From Lineus longissimus (lineage: Eukaryota; Nemertea; Pilidiophora; Heteronemertea; Lineidae), in the NCBI RefSeq assembly GCF_910592395.1, contig NC_088317.1:13642001-13702000 (forward strand): a stretch of 60,000 bases of DNA. Reading direction: 5' to 3'. Of this stretch, positions 37,601-49,600 are shown piece by piece; positions within the stretch are counted from its first letter, which is position 1; every line of letters starts with the position of its first letter. A program made the translations under genes and the position numbers. The notes below the pieces were generated by a model. It worked only from the letters and a program-made list of their open reading frames with translations, was not told where the DNA came from and did no database searches.

Positions 37601-40600
37601 TTTGCACATCAACCTCCTGGAAATGAAGGCAGTAATTCTCGCCCTGGCGCATTTCCTACATCTAGTAAAGGGGAAGTGTGTCCGGGTCTTGTCAGACAAC
37701 ACCACGGTAGTTTCGTACATTCGGCGCCAGGGGGGCACTCATTCCATCGCCCTTTTTATGTTGACTCGAGACCTGTTCAGGTTCTGCCAACTACATCAGA
37801 TATCCCTCAGAGTGGCGTATATCACAGGCAAAAAGAATGTCATGGCGGACAGTCTCAGTCGCAAGAATCAGATATTGCCGGGCGAGTGGACTCTGTCAGT
37901 GTCTCTGTTCAGACAGATTCACAACTTGTTCCCCATGTTACAGATAGACCTGTTTGCAACATATCTCAACCACCAGCTGCCACTGTATGTCAGCCCTTTC
38001 CCAGACGATCAGTCTTGGGTGACAGATGCGATGACCCTCCAGTGGGACGACCTAGTCGCATATGCTTTCCCTCCTGTGAGGCTAGTCTCACAGGTTCTGC
38101 AGAAAATTGCGTCAGCCAATTGTCTCATTCTCTTGGTTGCTCCAGCATGGCCATCTCAGCCGTGGTTCCCAACATTGCTGGGGTTCCTGGTGGAATTTCC
38201 TCTGGCCCTTCCTCTATCCAGGAAAATGCTACACCAACCAACATCCAATGTTTACCACTCCAACCCGGGGATGTTGGACCTGCACGTTTGGTTGTTATCG
38301 AGCGTTCGCTCATTCAGAGAGGTTTTTCTGAAGAGGTTGCGCGAAGGGCAGCCAGACCTCAGAGGCTCTCCTCACGTTCAGTGTATGAGAGCCACTTCTC
38401 CGCATTCAAAAGTTGGCTCGATAGGCGGGGTAGGTCTCTGGAGTCTGTCTCCATTCAACTAGTTGGAGATTATCTTTTGTACCTCTTTGAGGATCTCAAG
38501 AGATCGGTGAGCACAGTGACAAACCATAGGTCGGCTTTGTCAGATGTTTTGCCAATTTTTGACGGTTACACGGTGGGAAGTCACCCAGTGTTATCAAGTT
38601 TGATCAAGAACTTTAGTCACGACAGACCTGTCGTTAGGCAAAGAGTGCCAGATTGGGATTTAGTTTTGGTATTAAAGAGTCTTATGTCGGCCCCTTTTGA
38701 GCCTCCAACATATGGCTCAGTCCAGGATAAGCAGTTTCTTACCTGGAAAACCTGTTTTTTGCTAGCACTGGCGAGCACCAAGAGGGCCAGTGAACTACAT
38801 GCCATTTCTAGAGATAAGCGCGATTTAGTTTTTTCTGATAAGGGTGTCTCTCTCAGAACGGTGCCTGGTTTTCTAGCTAAGACCCAGGCAGCGCAGGTTG
38901 ATCCAAAACCTTTCTTTATTCCTCGTCATGACGCGTTCTCGGGCAGAGACACGCCAGACAGGTTTTTGTGCCCAGTAAGGTCGTTGAAGTTTTATTTGCA
39001 TTGTACGGGGGGTCATAGGGATGGTCAGTCCCTGTTTGTTAAGTGCCGCGGTGAAGGCACAGTGTCTACAAAAACAATTTCGTCTTGGTTAAAGAAAGTT
39101 ATTTGCTATGCGTACGACAATACTCCTAGTGGGGGAGGGGCTCACCCGAGGGGTCACGATGTCCGGAAGCTCTCGGCGTCTTGGGCTTTCTCTGCGGGCA
39201 TCCCAGTGCGAGACATTCTTCAAGCCGGCTCATGGGCACGAGAGACGACTTTCACCTCCCACTATCTACACGATGTCCAGCAGCAGCTAGATGGTAGTAG
39301 GAGGCTTTGCCCAGTGGTGGCATGTTCCAACACTGCATAGGTTTCGTATCCACCGCCTCTCCTTTTCTTTTTCGGGGGGATAAAGTTGGTCTTTACCAAA
39401 TTAGATTCTCCGCCGGTATCACGGTTTGGAGGTCTTTCTCTGTTTTTTCCGGTGGGTATCCCCCTTATTCTCATATACTCCCACCTTCCTCTGCTGATTC
39501 AGCATAATATATACTACCAAAGGTTAATAACCTTATGGTAGAGTTTTCTAGGCTCATTAGCGCAAGAAATATTTCCCCTTTGAAATAAGGGGTCTATTTC
39601 TAAGCTATAGCCTAGAAAACTCTAAGTTTTCTGGATCCCACCCGTCCTCCCCTCTTGGGGGCTACCCATCACGGTGTAAGTGGGTGTCTACAGGAACGAG
39701 GACAATCTCAGGTGGTCACTCCAGAGGAAGGGAGGTCTGCGCATGCGCCATGGCATGCGCAGACTCTCTTTTTCTACACTGCAGACATCTAGCGGAGCTA
39801 GCAGGAATTAGCATAATATATACTACCAAAGGTTAATAACCTTATGGTAGAGTTTTCTAGGCTATAGCTTAGAAATAGACCCCTTATTTCAAAGGGGAAA
39901 TTTTTGGATGAAATAAGTCAAATATGTTCATTATGGTTTGAAACATTGAGATCATTACAAATCATTTTGGTGAATAATGGAATTCCCACATGGTATCTCA
40001 CAGTTTGGAGGCAAAGTGACACGCCAAGGGGCGAAACAACCAGGTAATACGCAAATTGGTCCCTACCTTTTCTCAGGGGTGAAGATTCTCTTGATTGTGG
40101 AGAGGAGGTGGCGCACAAGGGCCGACTGTCCCTGCTGAGACTCGTGGAACGAGCTGCTCTGCAGCAGTTGGCAAAACACGTCCCCAACTGATTCTCTGAA
40201 AGTGAAATAGAAGAATGATCAATTCTGATCAATCAATCAATCGATGTTGGCATTTGTAAAGCGCTCCAGTTACTCAACGAGTGGGTATTCTGGAGCGCTT
40301 TTTTTCCCCAAAGGCAACTGCAAAAAGGTAGGCCTTTAGGAGGGACTTGAAAGTCTGGAGGGAATCAATGTTACGGAGCTTTTGCGGCAGCTGGTTCCAC
40401 AGTTTTGGAGCAGCTACTGCAAAGAGACGACCACCAAGAGTCAAGGAACATCGCAGAGGCTTTGGCGATTGATATATGTATAACCTACTACATGATTCTG
40501 AAATTTTAGGCTTTGGCGATCGATATATGTATAACCTACAACATGATTCTGAAATTTTCAGTAAATCGCTAATAACTTCCCCACAAGGAATCGATATGAA

Positions 40601-43600
40601 CTCAAATCAAGGCTGCTGCATGTTGAATTTGTGCTAAAAATGCATTAATTGCACTGACGGTTATGCGCTAACTCCCTCACATAGGCCTTCGTTATCTTCC
40701 GCTTTTGGATAGCGTTTTTAAAGGCCTACGCTGTTCGTTTTGTGAATTTGTAATTTAATTTATAAATGTCCAATTGCGAAAATACATACTAAATATAAAT
40801 TTCAACATTGTCGTTGTGTAGACTGATATACAAATACTATGAATACCAAGTTTAGAAACAAATTTGTATTCACAATAACTGTACTACGGCATTGTGTATT
40901 AGTGGATTTCTATCAAACTTGACCACAAGTAATGACGAACGGCCTACCCCTTTAAGACTGATTCTTCACAGTTAGATCAACTCTGGCCATCGTATTCTTG
41001 CAATGATTCCTGGGAAATATAACCCAATCTCAGGTTGCTTTTTATGTTAGAATTGTTCAAATGTGGACGACGTCATTCCCACTGTCAGTCAACATCACGA
41101 CTGACTTCCAACCCTGGTGTGTCGTGTTATCGAGATCTGACAATTGTTGGTCTATTATTTGGGCGTTTGTGTTTTCTAACTTGGTCGCTGGGGGTTTTAT
41201 GCATGCATGTCAACTTCAATGTAAGGACAAAGTTACTATCTTAATAGTCTAACTTGATTTAGTGTTTCAGACAGGATTTAAAAAAGGCAAAAACTTTGGA
41301 CTCAGAAAAAGCAGGAGCAATCTTCAGCCAAAAAAGGTATTTTTCATTGTGGCAATTTCCACTTTTAATTAAGAAATCTACAACACTTGTCAGTCCAGAG
41401 GGTGTCCTTAATACAAAGGTCCTACTGTACCATAAAATTAAAATCCCTGCAATTTCTTTCGCTGCCCAATTAACTTACCCAGTTTTATTGTGTGCCTTCC
41501 GACATGCATTGTTTACTATGACATTCGTCAGTCTATCAATGTCCTCATCATCAGCATAACTGAGAAGAATTGGCAGGTTTTTACACAGACACCCCCAAGT
41601 GGCCACATGAACATTTTCAGCATTAACAGAGTACATCTGAAAACAAATAATGACACATTTCAATCTACAATTTATACGACATGTCTTAAAGGGGGACTAT
41701 AGGCAGGAGCAGAGGGGCTTATTTGGCCATCTTCAGGTGACTAATATACACAGTAAGGGCCCTGGGTCATGTCAGATTCAGCACTAAATATATTCCTCGT
41801 ACAAGCGTGAATCATTTCAACGTACTGTGAGACATGAGAGACCCCTATAGGGGACTTCATGTAACTTCATCTTGCCTGCCTAGCTGCTGCCTATCCCTTT
41901 AAAATGAGAGCAGCTTTTAGAGTTACCGTAACCCGTTCGCCGCTGCAGCATTTTTCAGCCAGCGCCACCATGTGCTCAGAGTCGTCACCAATAATAAACA
42001 GTGGAGCTATACTGGCAGAGAGAATACGTTACAATATCATGTCTGCTTGGAGAGTGAGAATGTACCTGTCCATCCCAAGTGGCTGGAGGGTTCTTGTGTG
42101 AGATGTCAGCCAAAAGGACGTCCGATATGCAGCTCCTGACCATCGTCTTCATCGTGGTGGCCACGCAAGGGAACGTCTGATTGGTTCTGATATCGCAGAT
42201 AGAGTGCAGCACCTGTAAGAAATGGCATTAAATTTCAAGCTGCGCATGACTGTGAGGGTGTATTTAAACCCCCCTCCCTCCCGATCCCGACCAGTTCTTT
42301 CAACACAAATGTTGCCAGATTCTACGAGAGGAACTAGTAGACTGGTGAGCTGGGGCCTCAATTTTTAAATTTGAAGAGTCATCACAAAAAGAGAAAAGAG
42401 ATATATCCATTTTTGGCCATTTCGAGAAGTTTAACTGACTTTTATTGAAAATGTGGGGCAATTTTATCATAAATAACTTACTGCTGGCCCGCATGCTCTG
42501 AAGTTGAGAGGTCGAGTTCAAGTGAGCGCCTTGTGGTTGCTCCTTGAAACCCCCGATTGATTTCTGTGGAGACCGGGGTAATAATATGATATCCCAAAGC
42601 GCTTTGAGTGAGAACTATAGTGTCACGGAATTGCGCTATATAAAAGACTCATTATTATTATTAAAGATCAGAAAGCATATGAGCACTGCTGTGGCATGGT
42701 GAACTCCAATATATTGGATATGGTGCATATCACAGTTTATGATTAAACTTGTCATATGTTCAAGTCACTTTCTACTTAAAACTCATTTCTTGCTGAGTAA
42801 CGGCGAACTGGATTATCTACTGCCGGGTAATGGCAAACTGGAGTATCTACTGCTGGGTAATGGCAAACTGGAGTATCTGCTGCTGGGTAATGGCAAATTG
42901 GAGTATCTACTGCTGGGTAATGGAAAACTGGAGTATCTACTGCTGGGTAATGACAAATTGGAGTATATACTGCCGGGTAACAGCAAACTTGAGTATCTAC
43001 TGCCGGGTAATGGCAAACTGGAGTATCTACTGTCGGGTAATGGCAAACTGGAGTATATACTGCGGGGCAATGGCAAACTGGAGTATCTACTGCTGGGTAA
43101 TGGCACACTGGAGTATCTACCGCTCATTACTTACAGTGTGGAAGCAAGCTGTAGTATCTGCTACTCCTTACTTGATTCAAGGCAAGCTAGTGTATCAACA
43201 GCTCACTACTTCTGAGTAAATGCAAACTGGAGTATCTACTGCTTATTACTGAGCAAAACTAATTGGAGTATCCACTGCTCGTAAGTTACTGAGTGAAAGT
43301 AAATTTGAGTAGGCCCATCTTCCACTCCTCACTCGCTGAGAATAGCAAGCTGAAGTATTTACAGCTTTTGCTGAGTAAAGACAAACTGGAGTATTTGCTG
43401 CGCATTACTTACCGAGTAAAAGCAAACTGGAGTATTTACAGCTACATCAATAGCTTGAATTGTCTGTCTCATCTCGGCTTGGTCAAAAGTCGCTAGGTTT
43501 TCATTGTCCTTGGAATACATTTTCAACAAAAGTTGTAGGTCACGGAAAGAGACTGCCAGAAGAAGGAACGATATGATGAAAGCACTATCATTTGTGACCT

Positions 43601-46600
43601 TCGTCTTAATTCTGGACGCCATTGAAATAAGCAAAGCTTTAGTCCGTTTCATGAGGTCACTGATTCTCTCCACTGTCACCATGGCGATATTATAGTCGGC
43701 CATCTTGATATTCACGATGAACGCATGGAAGATGATCGACACGAGATGAAGGTTTTTAACTGAAAAAAAAGGCGGATATTATCAGCAAAGAACTGATTCC
43801 ATGAAGCACGTTGGTAGCTGACACACTAACCCAAGGAATCAAACCTCACAACATAAAAGTGCAAAATGTTTCAGCTGAACTTTCTTATTTCATTTGATAG
43901 CTGCTTGATAGTGTGCGCACTGCTTGTTGTACTGAGACTAAATGAGTGAGGGTTATTCAAATAGAATATCTGGTCAGGTAGACAGTACAATGCAAAGCAA
44001 ATCTGCAGGTATAGGGAAATGAATACTGCCTCTAATAAACCGCTTATTTATCTAAGGGAGATGAATACTGCCTCTAATAAACTGCTGATTTATCTAGGGG
44101 AGATGAATACTGCCTCTAATAAACTGCTGATTTATCTAGGGGAGATGAATACTGCCTCTAATAAACTGCTGATTTATCTAAGGGAGATGAATATGGCCTC
44201 TAATAAACTGCTGATTTATCTATTAGGCTCTTAAGTCAGATTCATCCATAAATACATTAATAAAGAGGGAAGTCTTTGAGAGAATACAATTTCAGACTAA
44301 AGAAATGTACATTGATAATAAAAGATATGCAGTAGAACCTCTCTATCAGGGACACACTTGGAACTGACAAGTGCTGTCCTCAACAGAGAGGTGTCCGGAT
44401 TAGAGAGGTCAAATTGAATGGAAACCAATTTGTGTTCAAAACTAGTATCCTTTATAGAAAGGGCGTCCGTTAAGGGAGGTGCCACTGTACAGCAAACGTG
44501 GCAACATTCAAGAGATACGTACCATTCTTGTTGGCACCTAGGTAATTACCATCAATCTCTTCAATCAAATCGTTCCATAAACTCAACACCTGCCCCGTGG
44601 GGAGACTAGGTACACTATCTCCAAATCTACAACAAGAAAGAAATTGCCAGAAATCATGCCATAAACTCAACACCTGCCCCGTGGGGAGACCAGGCACACT
44701 ATCTCCAAAACTCCATCACTATCTCCAAAACTCCATCACTATCTCCACTATCTCCAAAACTCCATCATGCCATAAACTCAACATCTGCCCCGTGGGGAGA
44801 CCAGGCACACTATCTCCAAAACTCCATCATGCCATAAACTCAACATCTGCCCCGTGGGGAGACCAGCCACACTATCTCCAAAACTCCATCATGCCATAAA
44901 CTCAACATCTGCCCCGTGGGGAGACCAGGCACACTATCTCCAAAACTCCATCATGCCATAAACTCAACATCTGCCCCGTGGGGAGACCAGGCACACTATC
45001 TCCAACACTCCATCATGCCATAGACTCAACATCTGCCCCGTGGGGAGACCAGGCACACTATCTCCAAAACTCCATCATGCCATAAACATTAGTTTCATCC
45101 AAAGTTTGATCGTTTTTGATAGAGCCATGGTGTTAGAAAGTATATCAAAATTCCACAGAATCTTCACTGGTTGACCAATGTTTCTCCAGGGGTGTTGTAC
45201 ATAACGATTTTCAATATTTTTTTGGGGAGCGTGACATTGCTAAACTTTTGATGGCCACGTGAAAAATCTCCATACATGCACGGAGACCCCAGTGAAGACG
45301 CAGCCAGAGATCTACTTACACTTCCAGGAATCTCCTTGGCCACATGACTGCAGTCGGATCGCCTTCCCTCACCAGTTGTAGCATTTTTCCTATGATCTTG
45401 GGCACCTGTCTGAGTGCAACATACACCTGTAACCAGCAAGCAAACAGGTTGTTCTGAGCCTCCAGGGCAACACCAGGAAGAACTTTGGTAGTCAGCCACG
45501 CTTTGCTCCAAACTTCAGACATCTTTGGCACCAGGATATCGTGGTTCAGGGAGAGGAGAGTAGTGAAACAGTCATACCATGCAGGACTGTCGCTGGAAGC
45601 AGAAATAAATAAAAGGTGTCTGGTTGATGTGCACCCCTGGGGCTGTATGGAAAAACAAAATGCACCATATCGTGAAAGTTTAGCCAAACATCAAATATCT
45701 CATTTTTCTCTATTACTTCACCAGAAAACACGTTATTGGATTTAGGAGCAGAAATGAGCACTTTAACTCTTTCACTGCCAATAACGTTTTAAAACGTTAT
45801 TGAAAATATGTCGCTAAATTGCCAATAACATTTCAAAACGTTACCTCAGTGTTTCCATCTACTCATCAAAAATTAAACCAAACTATTGATTCTACGTTGA
45901 TTTAAACCTCCCGCCATGTCTTCGGAAGTGTTCTCGGAAGCATTCGGCTCAATCTCGTCCCCAGGAAGTGGGTATTTCGAGTCAGGTGAATTGGTGAAGA
46001 TAGACCAATTTGAGATCAATTTGCGTGATCAGCCTGATACTGATGGTGATAATAGCCACGCGTACACCACCTTAAAATGTACCACCAATCTTGGTTCGCG
46101 AACCAATGCCGCACCATCGAAAATCCACCAAGCGCATACACCACCACTGCAGCTAGTTATAAAATCCGGCAACAGATGGCGCGCAAACAATAAATTGCAT
46201 GCGCAAATAGCGCCATTTTGAAAGCGCCGCCTGTCGCCGAACCATTTAACTAGCTAATTGCCGATCCATTAGCGCGTACACCACGACAAAGCCGAGCTTT
46301 TAACAAGCCTGGCGAATTTGGACCATCAAGCTTGATGGGACAAATTCGCCCAGCCATTTGTACCGGCAATGGATTGCTGAACAAATTTGTCATGGCAATG
46401 TGGTGGTGTACGTGCAATTGGACCACCAATATTTCGTGGTGTACGTGCAACTTATGACGAGTCAGTTGGGGGTAATGATATAAGTAGTAGTGACAATGAC
46501 TCAGGTGATGGTGGGCAGGGGGCGCAGTCTGCTGCAGGTGAGAATCAAGCTGCACGTGGCCGAGGGCGCAAAAGAGGGCCCTCAGTTCCTTCTACAAAAA

Positions 46601-49600
46601 AGTGGTAAAAATGGCAAAAATGCTGGCAAGATGGGGGAATAACTTTAAAATAGGGCTGGCAGTGAAAGAGTTAAGGGGTAGAAAATGCTTAGGGGTGAGA
46701 TGTAGTCAGTTATCTCTTTTTGGAATTTGAAGAAAAACACTTTTTCAGCTAGTCAGGAATGAAAACACAATTTGGAAACCGCGTTAAGAAAATACAATTC
46801 GCCACAAAATTGCAAACAGAGTTTAGAAAATACAATTCACCACAAAATAAAACAATGTACATGATGATAGAGTTAATATCTTCAGACGGTCTAAAAGTTA
46901 AGTAAGGGAAGGCCAACCATCTGTTCCTTAGTTTTGACATGTTTGATAGAAGACCAAAAGCTCGAGGACCAACACATCCTTGTTATTACAGGAATTTCTC
47001 TTAATATTCCAATTGAAAAAGTCGTCCCCACATTTTCTCTTGATTTTAGGTCATCTGAGAACACTTGAAGAACACCCACAAAACGACTATTTCTTAAGGA
47101 GTTGCTTGTAAATAAACGATTTCCCCCCCAAAAAGTTGAAAAGTTTGAAACTAATGAAAGTGCATGAGGGCCTCCCCATCTGGAGCCTTATCTTACCTCC
47201 TGTCCATTTCAAGCAGATTATCTACCAAGTTTCGGAACCATTTCAGCTGCACTGCACCCTTAGAATTATCCGCACTGACACTGTAGACCTCCCCATCAGC
47301 GGTTGACTTGAGTAGGAGATGTGACACCTGCAGTGTATCGAGGACTGGGAGGAGAAGAGTTGACACCTTACCAGTGATTCCCAGGATGGAGCATAAATGG
47401 CAGAGGAGTTTGAAGTGTAACATGCCATCCTCTGACCTACAATGATTCCAAGAAACATAAATAACATATGCTGGTCTTGACATTTTTCAAGTTCTGTATG
47501 TGCTAATATTACCAAAAATAATCCCACAAAGCTATTTTTAATTAGATCCCAAATTCCCTGTTTAAAGGGAGGCAATAGCCAAGTAGGCAAGTAAAAGTTA
47601 CACAATGTCACCAATAGGGGTCTCTCCTATCTGACCGTACTTCAAAACTATTCAGGCTTGTACGAAGAAGAAATGAATCATGCACAAACAAGTCCCCGAA
47701 CTATGCATATAATTCACCTGAAGACCACCACTTTGACCCCCTAGCTAATGCCTATAGTCCCTCTTTAAAAATATAGGAAAAATCGGTGTAACTTTTCCAA
47801 ATTGCATACTTTGGGTCGATAGTTATACACACCTGAGAGGATATGCTTTCTGAAATGCCAGGTAGAGCTGTGGCAGGTAGGTTGCCACCGCATTGACTGT
47901 TTCCTCCTTCCCCACATCGACCGTCAGACCGTTTGAGATGGTGAGGAAGACCCGTTCTGGTATCTTGGGAATCTGCGTCTTTTCTGACGAACCGGAAGCC
48001 ATGAGGTTGAGGAACGCCTCGAATGTTTGGCCATGCTCGCTGAAATCAAAATCATGAAGAATTCTTAGAGTAATACCAAAAACCTATACCGCTAAGACAA
48101 GCGAAAAATGAACATCTCCGAAATATAAAAAATATTGGAGAAATGCTCTGACTTGCAGGTCAACTCTAAAGCAAACTTGCAGATAGAATAGGCTGATGTT
48201 ACTTTTAGGCTAGCCTGGACACGAGTGTCAAAAAGGTGCTTAGGAATTTAGGAAACCTTAAGGATTGAACATTATCACCTCTGAAGAAAATTAAAAGATA
48301 GAATCGGCCCGCACACTTTTTGAATTGACTATATGCGAGTGTCGGAGGGTGGCTGAGGAAATCCTCAAGATCAAACATGATCATATCATTGTTACTTCTG
48401 CACTGTATTATGAAGTATTGAGACCAAAACACTTTCTCATAATAGCATGAAGGACGCAAAGGACACTGTGTACAACTCACCTCTGAAATATACCCGCCGA
48501 AATGATTTGATTTAGTTTTGCCACAACTCTTTGCCATCGAGGCTGTCCTTTTTTCAGCACCACAAGTTGTATGGCAGGGATGAGCAGTTTTTCTGACAAC
48601 AAATTGGTAACCTAAGAATGAAATAAAAACATTACATGTACGTCTTCAATTGTTTTAAAGGGCCAATATAGGCAGCAGCTGGGCAGGCAAGATAAAGTTA
48701 CACAAAGTCGCTAATAGGGGTCTCTCACATCTCACAGTACGTTGAAATGATTCATGCTTATACGAGGAATATATTTAGTGCTGAATCTGACATGACCCAG
48801 GGCCCTTACGGTGTATATTAGTCACCTGAAGATGGCAAAATTAGCCTCTCTGCCCCTGCCTATAGTCCCCCTTTAAAAATAAGCGCTGTGTGGTCACTCA
48901 GCTCAGAAAAACTTGCCGTTTGCCTGGTCTCCACAATCTAGAGTTGCCAAAACCTACTCGGCACCCCTTCACATAAAACTCTTTTTTACAGCAATGTGAT
49001 TCCGAGGTATTCTTAATGACAACTTTGGTTACGTAAGGTTTTCCTGGCTAAAAATTTGGGTTATGTGAGTATTTTGGCATCAAAGGTGATGTACAATGAA
49101 AAAAACATTTTGGTCCGGGAACTCAGGCTTTATTGGGAGGTATTTCTGGGGAAACTCGGGCTCCAAAGGGTAGGATGATCATACTTACCAACTTCTGATT
49201 GTTATTCTGTCTCTGTACAGAAGCGTACTTGGCCAGTATGACAGCGACGGTGTCGGAATAGTCCTCTCGTGATGCGAGACACACTTGAATGACGCACAAT
49301 ACCAGCTGAACCATGGTTTCATACCGAGCAGTGAAAACATGGCACAGGTATGGTGACGTGATTATGCTGCGCACCACTTCAAGGGCAAGGCAACGCGATT
49401 CTTTGCCAGACACGAGCGTATCAATCACAAGCTGGGTGAAAGAGGCCTTCATTAAAATCAACCGCCCTCGTTTTTCTTGCTGTCGAAGCCTTTTGCTCTG
49501 CAGAATATCGCTGAGAAAGTGCCATAGTTTCACTTCATCAGATTCTGAAATCTTGGATCTGAAATCATGAAATTATATGAATAATCATTGATTGAAGGTT

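Larger units (their letters stand above)
34095..39903 (+). mobile_element. DIRS1-like tyrosine-recombinase retrotransposon
   Basis: About 5.8 kb. It has 180-bp inverted terminal repeats (34112-34291 and 39683-39862), each extended by a unique outer end. An internal complementary region at about 39506-39590 joins the complement of the left end to that of the right end. Coding order is gag, RT/RNase H with a DIRS-type methyltransferase-like domain, and an overlapping tyrosine recombinase. This architecture is diagnostic for DIRS elements, which integrate as circles without an integrase. Gag and RT/RNase H are interrupted by a stop and two frame changes; the recombinase ORF is intact. Confidence 0.93.

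Noticed and set aside
37373-38280. N-terminal ~300 codons of the tyrosine recombinase ORF as real protein
   Set aside because: This stretch is antiphase to the conserved RNase H and methyltransferase-like sequence. Its Ser/Pro/Arg-rich composition is that of an overlapping frame.
42739-43215. 158-residue repetitive ORF (GNGKLEYLL repeats)
   Set aside because: It is the 30-bp intronic minisatellite read on the strand opposite to URB2; overlapping frames are equally open.
43413-43440. Shorter URB2 exon 9 ending at 43440 (donor GTAAAT)
   Set aside because: The phase is identical, but GTAAGT at 43412 is the stronger donor, so the longer exon was chosen. The shorter form remains possible.
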